Of a DNA stretch of 64,000 nucleotides, positions 46,101 to 58,100 are shown piece after piece. The DNA is from Azorinus chamasolen (Eukaryota; Mollusca; Bivalvia; Cardiida; Solecurtidae). Within the stretch, counting starts at the first letter, position 1. Each line of letters begins with the position of its first letter. The position numbers and the translations under genes are program-made. The notes below the pieces were generated by a model, which was not told the DNA's origin, ran no database searches, and saw only the letters and a program-made list of their open reading frames with translations. Where the stretch lies: the NCBI GenBank assembly GCA_963576725.1, contig OY755236.1:66992379-67056378 (forward strand), in the 5' to 3' direction.

Positions 46101-49100
46101 GGTCATGTCTCCCACTCAACAGGCCCCACCACTACAATTCTCCAAGGAACAGTAAATGGAACAAGAAGGTGAGGTAGACAAAGGAAGAGATGGGAAGATA
46201 ACATCAAGAAGTAAACAGGTTTGAGTTTTGAGTGGAAAACAGGACAAAGTGGAAAGAGATTGTCATGAAGTCATCCAAGATGCCCCTACGACCGAATAGG
46301 TTACAGGAAAAGTGAAGTGATTCTCCAGACATGAGTTTTCTATAACTGAGGTCAGGGTCAAGGTCATAATACTCTGCAATCCCAGAATGTACTCACACAA
46401 CAATTTTGGCATTACTACTTCAAGTAATGTAGGAGATATGTTCTAGATAAGGTTTTCCTTTAGCTCAGGTCAGAGGTCATGGTCAATGTGACCTGTAAAT
46501 GGCCAGGGTCAAGGTAACTACACTCGGCCATCCCAAGATGTACTCACACACCAAATTTGGCATTCCTACCTCAAGTAATAAAGAAATATGCTCCAGACAA
46601 GGTGAACACAAACACACACACACACACACACACAACACCACACACACACCACACCACACACCCACACCACACTCACACCACACACACACACACACACACA
46701 CACCTGGGACGACTGATGAGGCACTACTTACTAAATTTAATTCTTCACATCTTTGTGTATTCTTACCAAACTTATGTCCTCCATCAGTAAGTTTCTGTTT
46801 GAGAGTTCTACAATTTGAGACCACATCTAAGTCCACTTTAATGTTCACAGCCTCATCCAAAAGCATGCTGAAATAGAAATGAACATGAAAAATACTTAGT
46901 ATCATTAGTTTGAGAAGCTAATTTTTCAGCTGAATTCATGATAAAAATCTGAACTCAGATGCATGGAGAACTGTTTGCTCCTCACTGAAAACAGAAGACA
47001 TTGTCATAACTCATTAACTCTTTGCACGCTAAGTAATTTTACGTCTGCAACAATTATCGTCTGCTTCCATTCTTAAGATAACTTTTCTCTAATTTCTTTG
47101 TAAAAATATGATCTAGATAACAAACAGTTTGGATCCTGATGAGACGCCGCATTATGCGGCGTCTCATCTGGATCCAAACTGTTTGCATAGGTAAACACAG
47201 TTTCGCCGCTAGCGTGCAAAGAGTTAAAGAAATTCACTAACTCTCAAATTGAGGTTTATTATACCGCCTATCCATGTTTCATGCCAAAATGACCAAAAAA
47301 TACTCAAAGTTCAAGGGGGAGATTATTCAGGATCAACTGACAGACTGCCCGACCAAACACCCAACCGACAGGGGGATTCCAGTATACTGCCTCAAACTTT
47401 GTTTACCGGGCTATAATATAGTACCCTGTCTGACTGTTCCATAACATAAGTAACAGCTATAAAACTTCCTAAACATCATAGAGTCATTGAAAATAAACTA
47501 CAACTGTCATATAAAACAAGAGGGCCGTTATGGCCCTGTATCATTCATCTGGTTAAGAAGCTTGAGGCTTAAAAAGGCTTAAAGTGATCTATTATGTACA
47601 CTATACCAAATCTTTTCAATTTGTTTCGCTCCAGTTATCTACTTTTGCCACAGCTTAAAAGTATTTCTATAACTTTGACATAAGATGATGTTCAGCCCTT
47701 TACCTCATGAATATTCAGGTAAGAAATAATGACATTATGTGAACATTTATTACCTGCATTTTTACAATGGCATATGAACACAATAACTTTTGTAACCATG
47801 GCAGAAACTACAGAACCATATCTATAGAACCATATCTATATAATTCAATAAGCAAACAGAGCAGACCCTTCTATAGGAGCCATCTGATCTGGATCTATTC
47901 TATTGGCAAAGGCATCTATATCTGGTAACAGGTTAAGGAAACAATTCTAAATCTAATATCCAATGATCTACTTGTACACTAGAATTTGTATAACTTTGAT
48001 AGTGGACCATTATTCCGACAAAGTTTAATCCAATTTCCATGTAGCAGTTTAACCCTTTCCTTCATTTTGCAAACAGAGTAGACCAAGATCAGATGGCTCC
48101 TATAGTCCAAACAAAAACTTTCCTTGAAAATTTTAAAACATAAACGTTCAGCTAATAAATATTCATAATGTCATAATTTCATATATGAATAGTTAACAGG
48201 GACATTGTTACAATATTTAAATCCTCTAGCATGCTTATACAGTGGATTGCAATCGTTTATATGAATTTATATGATAGTTAACTTACTAATGGTATAGAAG
48301 ATAATGTTTAAAGAAATTGTTCATTAAAATCTATCATTACTGTAGCTACTGTGACCTACTTATGTAGAGGACCAGAAACATTTATATAACCTTGATAGAG
48401 AATCTCCTGAGAGAACTAAAAAGAAATGGTCAAATTCCATCTGGAAGTTAAGGAGAAGTTATTCCTTAACTCTGTACTGCATGAATATTCAGGAAAAAAT
48501 AACAACATCATGAATATTAATTCACTGATTTTTCATAACGGCACTATGAACAAAATATTTCTTTATTGTGATAGAAATGTAGAATCAAATCTATCTACAT
48601 TATATCAAAAGCAAACACAGCAGATCCTGACCAGATGACTCCTATAAGAGCAATCTGATCTGGGTCTACTCTGTTTGCAAAGACATAGAAAGGCGTATTC
48701 ATGAAGTTAAGAATTAAAGAAATTGCTTACCAAAATCTGTTTGCAGCTCCTGTGACAAAATTATGCTGTCACGAGTACCAGAATCAATTGTAGCTTTAAC
48801 CATTTCCTTCATATAAACATTCACTTGTTAACGCCACATGACGCACAATGGACGACATCGATCACAGGGTGATCCGAATAACTCACCTTGGCACTTTGTG
48901 CCAGATGAGCTAAAAAGGTATATGACACCATGATATCAAGTGGCAATTTCATCTCTAAATGCAAAACATTAACAATTTTTCTGTAAAAGTTTACTAAATA
49001 TGAACTTTCCCTGTATCAAAATTTAGACATATACATATGTTCAATAATGGTTTCACATAAATTTGAGTCCACAATATCACTTTAGAGGATTTATTACTTG

Positions 49101-52100
49101 CCATTTTCAAATATCACATTAAATGACAGGTAACTCGATCTGTCAAAAAGAATCATCTCCGTATTTTCTAAAACATTCGAACATCTCAGAGAAATATTAA
49201 CTTTTAGTACACTAGCTGCAAAATCATGATTACCCATGCAAACACATTGGATCTAGATGAGACCCCTCATAACGTGAGTTATGTGACATCTCATCTAGAA
49301 TCCAAACACTTTGACACTATTTTCGCAAAGGAACGAGAGAAATTAATTTAATCAATTGAAGTAGATGACAACTGTTGTAGATGAAAAATTAATTAACATG
49401 CAAAGAGTTAATGATGTTTTACCTGCATGTTTCTGGGGCAATCTCCTCTGTAATATTGACAAACACAAGGATCCTTTGGAATGATTTAAGAGTGTGCAGC
49501 CTCTCCATAGAACATCTCTTAACATGGTGAATATCCTAGAAAATACATTTACATTTTCAGCACTTAACCCCCTTTTCCTTCCTATAAACAATTATGTTTG
49601 CTTTTTAACCCTTTCTTTCAAATAAACACGTTTTCATGCCTTTTAAGACTGAATAGACCAAGATCAGATGGCTCCAGAAGGAGCCTTCTGATCAGGGTTT
49701 ACTCTGTTTGTTTATGAAATCATAACACATCTGACACAGTTTCTACAAATACAAAAACTTCATTTGTACATATGCCATTATAAACATTAAAAATTCAGCT
49801 TATTTCTTACATGAATATTCCAATATGACCAGTTTGGATCCTGATTATATACCAAGTACATCAGAGTCTCTTAACCCTTTCCTCCATAAATACACCTTTC
49901 TACGCCTCTGTAAAAGTCACTTTTTGAAACCATTGTGATAAATAGAGCATTTGCTCCAATAGGAGCAAATGCTCTATTTATCACAATGGTTTCAAACTAT
50001 AAAACTCTAAAATGTTCCTTTTCTCTAGTAAATGTTCCTTTTTGGTAGATTTGTTAAAAGAGGTTGGATCTAAAATAACGCCTGGGGAAAGGGTTTAGGA
50101 CCAACCTAACTATTTGACATTCGGTGTTTTTGCAAGGGAATGGAAGAAACCATTTTGGAAATTAAAAATCATACATTTAACCCATTTCTCTTATAAACGC
50201 CTATTCAAGCATTTGCAAACAGAGTAGACCCAGATCAGACTGCTCCTATAGGAGCCATCTGATCAGGGTCTGCTCTGTTTGTTAATGACATGATATAGAT
50301 CTGATTCTACAGTTTTTGTCAAAGCAAAATATTCCCTTGAAAAGTTTATATTACAAAAGTTTGAGCTAATAAATATTCATAATAGCATAGAGAAAGGGTT
50401 AGTTAACCTTTTCTCTGTTGATTGATGTAAGAAATAATGACATGATACAGAGCCAGTGCAATCTGCAGGTGATCCATGCATTTCATCTAACCCTTTCCAA
50501 ATTAGAGATAACTTTTGACACCTTTGCATTAACCCTTCGCTTGCTAATCACGTCAATATACCTACCTGTAAATAGTGAAGACCCAGATGAGACAGCTCCT
50601 GCAGGAGTTGTCTCATCAGGGTCTGCACTATTTACAAGTTGATTGTGCAACCAGTACACTCCACAGCAGTGATTGCACAGTGAAATACTTGTACACAGTG
50701 AAGATATATGTAATTATACAACAGGGCATGGGTAAAGAAGGAGAAATGTATTTTAAAATTCAGCAAGCGAAGGGTTAAAAGAAAATTCAGATCAGACAAC
50801 TGTTGGAGCCCTACAATTAATCAGGGTCTGCTGTTTGCTTATGGAATAATGTAGATTTCAGTCTACCATGTCTGCTTTGGTAAAAAACTTCTTGGTCATT
50901 ATATGATTACAAAAAGTTAGCTAATGCATATTCATGATGTCAGTTTTTCTTACATGAGTATTCATGGGGGAAAAATAAGACACCTAGAATTCTATAATTG
51001 GATCCAGGCTCATCAAAATAACCTGCGTAACTCTTTTGGGGGTTTTGCTATGTTACTAGCATAACATTATTTCTGCCAGTGTCGTCTGGATTTGATGAGA
51101 GGTCTTTTTTTTTTTTTAAAAAGCAGAAATCCCAACCTAAAATTACTAACTGGTGTTAAAATCAATCGGATTTATGAAAGAAAATTTACTGAGGAAATGC
51201 CCAAGTGAATTAAGACTGACTTCTTGTTGAAATAGTAATTACAACTGTTATTCAAAATGTCTTCTGCTTTTTGCAAATTCTATGATACAAAATAAAATGT
51301 GTTATTTCCTTTTCTTGTCATCCAATGCCAATCATTATTCAAACCCTTTACTCTACAGATACCCTCTTTAATGCCTTTTTGCAAACAGAGCAGACCCAGA
51401 TCAGATGACTCCTGTAGGAGTATTCTACAGCTGCTACCAATACAAAAACTTCTTGTGTTCATATGCAATTTTAAATGTTCAGCTTATTAATACTCATGTC
51501 ATGTCTTACATGAATATTCATAGAGTAAAGGGTTAGGCCTAATTATCATTGATTTGTTCCCCAAATTATTTTTGAGCTATTATCTTGCTATTTTTTCAGC
51601 AGTTGGGGATGCAATTTGTGTAATGAATATAGCATGACAGTTCATCTGTTATGGTGGCAATGTGATGTTTAAAAAAACAAAAAAAATACACAAAATACAA
51701 TTATGAATCCTTACATGCTGACTTTGAAATAATCACAGTCATCAATAGCAATTGGAATGATCCAAGACCAAGACGCAGTTATTTTATTGGATTCAAGCTA
51801 CATTATTTTGGAGTATACAACTGTAGGATCAAACAAATGAAAAGACTTTCACAAGCAGTCCAAATGAGGTCTGCTTCACAAGAATAGCACTATATTTTAA
51901 TACAAAGGTCGACTCCAAAGGCAAGCAAATCTCCAAAAGTTCTGTTTAAACCAGAAACATCTCAGCATGGAGAAACTTGCTTCACAAAAAAGCAAATCCA
52001 CAATCTGGAGATTTGCTCCAAAAAGAGCAGACTTTCACATAACAAAACCCACAGAGACTTCCTAACAAAACAACAACACAGAAGAGGACCGCAGAAAAAA

Positions 52101-55100
52101 ACAAGACTGCCAGTGAACACAAAGTAAGCCTGTCAAGGCCTTGTTCAACATGAATTGAGGTTAACATATTTGCTAAACGCAATTGCTAAATGCAAATTCT
52201 AAGTCCAATTGTGTGACCTTGAACTTAAATATATGTACCGGGACACACCAATGCTACTGTAATATGTCCAGATGAATCATTGTGGTGAAGTTTGAGAAGG
52301 GTCCACCAAGCAGAATTTGAGTTAGACATACTACAGACAGATAGATGGACGGACGGACATGCTATTTTCTTTTGCTGTTATGGAATTAACTCCATTGTTT
52401 TCTTTTGTTCTGCTGATCATGACCTGGCCCCTTGGTTGTAGTTGGTACAGGGGACGGACAGACAGACGGACATGCCAACAAGTCAGAACAAGGGGCCAAT
52501 CCTTCTGTTACTTTCTTTTGTTAAACAAGGGGCCATGGCCCCTTGTTCTATTGTTATGGAATGAATTCCATTGTTTTCTTTTGTTCTGCTGATCATGAAC
52601 TGGCCCCTTGTCCATAATTGGTAGAGTGGACGGACAGATGGACAAACGGACGGACGAATGGATGGACGGACAGACAGCACCATTCCATAATGAGTTACAT
52701 TTTTTCAAACGGGCGTATATAATTAGCAAACCTCACACAGAGGTCCACTTTCAAACATGCCGACCATACATGGAGGTCTGCTTCATAAAAGGCACCAGAA
52801 ATCCCACAAAGATCCACATCAAAAAAGGAAAAGACCAGCTTCAAATAAAACAAGAAGGTCATGATAGCCCTATGTTGTTCACCTGGGAATTTTATCACTA
52901 GATAGAGACGAACTAGTCACAACCATCGACAAAATCTATGGATCTATAAGCAAACACAGCAGACCTACTGGAGCTGTCTGGTCTGGGACAACTCTCTTTG
53001 CAAAGGTGTTTCAACGAATCAAAGGGTTACAAAGTTGCTGATATTGCATAAACAGATGATGCACACTGGAAGACAAACACGGAACAAATGTGCCAGGTGA
53101 GCTAAAAAATGTAAATCTACTCCTCCATTAACCTACCCCACACCATCTGCTCCAAAGTTGGGAGAATGAAAATGTATAAGACATGTAAACATATAAATAT
53201 TTGCAACCTATTGTGTTCCTTAACTATAAAGCATCTGATTTTAATTAGCACTCAAGGTCCGAGAACTAAGTACATAAGACCTTTACAGGGAGCCCTCTGA
53301 TCAGGATCTGCACCGTCTGTTATAAAAACATTTTTTTCAATGATAAATTTTCACACAATAGTTTGTTTAACCCTTTACTTCATGAATATTTATAGAAATA
53401 CTATAACCAAATACAAGCACACAAATATTTGGGCTGTGACAGAAACAGAGAATCAGATCTATAGCATGTTATAAGCAAACAGACGACTCCTGTCGAATCT
53501 AGGTCTGCTCTGTTTGCAATGTCGCAGAAATGTGTATTTATGGAAAAAAAGGGTAAATTAATATTTTAAATAATTATTCACCAGATTATGGGTTAAGAAA
53601 TTCAGTTCATTGTGCAAGTGAGGATTCCTTTACATTTGAAGATGGGTACAACCATAATGATAAGAGAAGTAGCTTACGTTTCTCATCAGTTCAGAACCTT
53701 CACCAAAGTCTGCTCCATCTAAATAATAAACAATAAAAAACTGCATAAATCAGTGGAGAATCATTTCATATTATTATTCTTATCTGCACTGTCACGTGAA
53801 ATGTACATGTACGGTACATGTCATCATAAAGATGTGAAAGAAAGGCTTGTCTAACACTGGTGAAAATCTAAAGTTGAAGGAAAACAACCATGAAGCAACA
53901 ATGTCATACCATTCTATAGTATAGCATTATTTCCACCAACAATGACCTTTGACCCATGTGCCTGAATCCTGCTGTCTGCACATTGGCTTGTTAAGGAGAA
54001 CATTTGTGCCACATCAGTTTGGAATCCTTCCAATGGTTACACAGATGTGGAGCAGACAAAAAATTTATGGCTAAAAACATTTGACATTGAATTGTGACCT
54101 TGGCCTTGAATTGTTACCTGACCTTTGACTCACGTGCCTGAATCCTGCTGTCTTCACATCAGCTTGTTAAGGAGAACATTTGTGCAACAGCATTTTGGAA
54201 TCCTTCCAAGGGTTATACAGATGAGGAGCAGATATGAAAATTAAGGCTAAAAACATTCGACCTTGAGTTGCGACCTTGACCTTTGACCAATGCACCTGAA
54301 TCCTGTTGTCTGTTCATCGACTTGCCATAGCATTTTGAAATCCTTCCAAGGGTTTAAGAGATATGAATCGGTCACGAAGGTTGTGGCTAAAAACATTTGA
54401 CCTTGAATTGTGACCATGACCTTTGACCAAGTGCCTAAATTGAAAGTTCTGCACATTGTCTTGTTGAGTCAAACATTTGTGCTAAAGCATTCTGAAATCC
54501 TTCCATATTTGTGATAGATATGGAGTGGACAAGAGTGTGACAGACAGAAAGATGGACAGACAGATGAACAGACAGACAGACAACTCAACCAAAAGCAATA
54601 TGTCTCCCCATTATAAATGGGGGAGACATAATAAGCTAAGTGACTTATTCATTACATTTACAAAATTGTTCAGGCCACTGTTTTTCACAGAAAACACAGG
54701 CAAAAAGTTTTGCAAAAGGGGATTTTCAGTTTGTTCTTCTCTTTATAAAACTTTGATAGAATATCATATAAAGGTAATTACTGTAAGTTTTAACAATTGC
54801 AGTCAATGGTTTAGGAGAAGTTGCTGTTTAAGAAATCGATTATAATATCTATTTCAGACAACGGGCACAAGGCAGTCATAATAGCTCACCATGGTACTTT
54901 GTGCAACAGCGCTAAAAAATTCCACAAAACATGTTTCTTATGACAGTATCTTTAATAGAAAATACCAACATACCATCTTTTGTTTCAAAATTTAATGCTA
55001 ATAATTTATTTCCTTTTAATTCTAATAGCAGAACCTTTAAAAAAAAGGTTACCTGATGACTTGACTATGAAATCTGTAGGCAGCTGCTTTGCAAACAAGT

Positions 55101-58100
55101 TCAGTAAAGCATTCACTACTGCAGGGGGTCCCATCACATACACAGGCAGATGAACTATGGCTAAAAATACAGAACAAGATATATAAGATGTCAACATTTC
55201 TAGAAAGAAAGGATATCAAAGGGCCAACTAACTATGCATGATACGTACATGGCCCTTCATCAGAGTGTGATCCTTGAACTAGAAAAGTGTTCCTTGGAAC
55301 AAATTGAGATGCACACAGATTAACCCATTCCCTCATAAGCTAATTTTAGACCCAACCTATTTGAATAAATCTACCGAAAGGAACATTTACTTGAGAAAAG
55401 GAAAATTTTGTATTGATACCAGTGTGATAAATAGAGCATTTGCTCCAATGGAACAAATGTTCTATTTATCACAATGGTTTCAGCATGTGACTTTTACAGA
55501 AACATTGGAAAGGGTTAAGATCCTTGCTATGTAGCATTTACATCATATTCCTAAGTGACATAGTATAGGAGATATGATCCAGACAAAGAGAGATTTATTT
55601 TTTTAAAATAAATGAGGTCAAGGTCAAGGACAACTGAAAAGGATATGTGACACTCTGCAATATCAAGATGTACCCATACACTGTACAACAGATTTGATAT
55701 TCCTAAGTGACATAGCATAGGAGATATGTTCCGGACAGAGATAGTATAAGTGACGTCAATGCTTAAAATCAAGGTCAAAGACCTAAGGATAGAATATGTG
55801 ACACTGCACAATGATAAGATGTACCAAGATATCAAATTTGATATTCCTGAGTGACAAAGTATAGGTGTTAAAGGTAACAAGAATACAGATAGGAAACTAG
55901 GACACTCTGCAATATTAAGTCGTAAAGATGTTAAGATACACGAAATCTGATGTTCCTCAGTGACACAGCGGACATAGCAGATATGCTCTGGACAAAGAAA
56001 GTATAATAAGTGAGGTCAAAGGTCAAGGTAAAGGTCACAGACCTAAAAATAAGATATTTAACACGCTGCAATATTAATATTTATCGAGATCTACACATCA
56101 AATTAGATATTAATAATAATAGGTAACTAGAGGTTTTTGTCAAAAAAAACGGATGTCTCCCCTCTAATAAAAACAATATGAAAAGGGAAATCACTAAAAG
56201 ATGTTATGGTCTTGATGAATGATACTTCCCCTCATTATGCGTTTTCCACACTACATTTTTCAAGAAGAAAATGATAACAGCTAATAACTCCAAAAATACT
56301 GATACCAGATTTATGGCCCTTGTGCATGACACTTACTTTCATCATGCTCTTTCCAAAAATAAAATGTCATTCCAATAGCATCAGTCGAACAGGAGTTATT
56401 GATCGGCCAAAAAATGTAACAAAGGGCAATAACTCCAAAAGTATTGAAGCCAGAATTACAGCCCTTGTTCATGACACTTTCTCTCATCATGCTCTTTCCA
56501 TGTATGAAGTTTCAAAACTATGGCAAGAGCCATGTAGGAGTTATCGTCCGGACAAGAAAGAATTAAACAAATGTACAAGGGGCAATAACTCTAAATTTAT
56601 TGAAGCTCGAGTTAAGGATCTTATGCATGACACTTTCTCTTATCATGATCGTTCCATGTATGAAGTTTCACTCCAATGGCATGTGTCACATAGGAGTTAT
56701 CGTCCGGACAAAAAATTGTGATTTTTTTTACAAAGGGCAATAACTCCAATATTAGTGAAGCCAGAGTTATGGACCTTGTGCATGACACTTCCTCTCATTA
56801 TGATCTTTCCATATATGAAGTTTCAATCCAATGGCATGAGCCATATAGAAGTTATCGTCCGGACAAAAAAGTATAATTTTTTTTACAAAGGGCAATAACT
56901 CCTATATTAGTGAAGCCAGAGTTATGTACCTTCTGCATGACACTTCCTCTCATTATGCTCTTTCCATATATGAAGTTTCAATCAACTAGCATCAGGCATA
57001 TTGAAGTTATTGTCCGGACAAAAAATTATGATATTTTTTACAAAGGGCAATAACTCCAATATTAGTGAAGCCAGAGTTATGGACCTTGTGCATGACACTT
57101 CCTATCGTCATGATCTTTCCATATATGAAGTTTCAATCCAATGGCATGAGCCATATAGGAGTTATCGTCCGGACAAAAAAGTGTGATTTTTTTTTACAAA
57201 GGGCAATAACTCCAATATTAGTGAAGCCAGAGTTATGGACCTTGTGCATGACACTTCCTCTCATTATGCTCTTTCCATATATGAAGTTTCAATCAACTGG
57301 CATCAGGCATATTGAAGTTATCGTCCGGACAAAAAGTGTGACAGACAGACGGACAGACGGACAGACGGACAGACAGACAGACGGACAGACGGACAGACGG
57401 ACAGACGGACAGACGGACAACTCTCACGAAAACAATATGTCTCCCCCATATAAATATGGGGGGAGACATAATAAAACTAATGATTGATCAAAGGTTCTCA
57501 TTTTGGGGAAATTTTGACAATTAAAGAGCCAGAACCCGTCCAAATAATGCAGTGTAGCTGACTATCAAACATTTGCCAAGATTTTGTGCCTGTGCAACTA
57601 CTGACTGAGTTCGGTAAAATGGTAAAAAAATTAAAAATCAAAGGGTTCTCATGCGATTGAAAGAACACAAATTTTGACAATTAAAGGTCAATAATTCATA
57701 ACTGAATGATTCAACAATGCTGTTATCAGTCTTAGCTGAGATATTTTGCCTTTGCAACCACTGACCAAGTTTGGTAATGATTGGTCAAAGGGTTATCATG
57801 TTATTGAGAAGACAAAACCAATTTAAGAAAGTTTGTCAATCAAAGGACCAGAACTTATGATTAATGATGCCATATCAATGGTTATCATACTATGCTGAGA
57901 TATTGTGCCTATGCAAATACTGACCAAAGTACAAAAATGAGTTATGCAGGAAACACCACATACAGAACAAACAGAAGCCCGAATAGCAACACAAGGAAAC
58001 AGCAAATATACACAACTATAAAAACATCAAGAGACGCACAAAGACAAAACAAACATACAATAGGGGGAAGATGGAAGTACGGACTTGGAACGGTCAGTGA

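Noticed and set aside
46483..46905. 140-codon - strand open frame as one protein
   Set aside because: Only its N-terminal third is exon (46767-46867); the rest reads through the donor into the CA microsatellite and array G.
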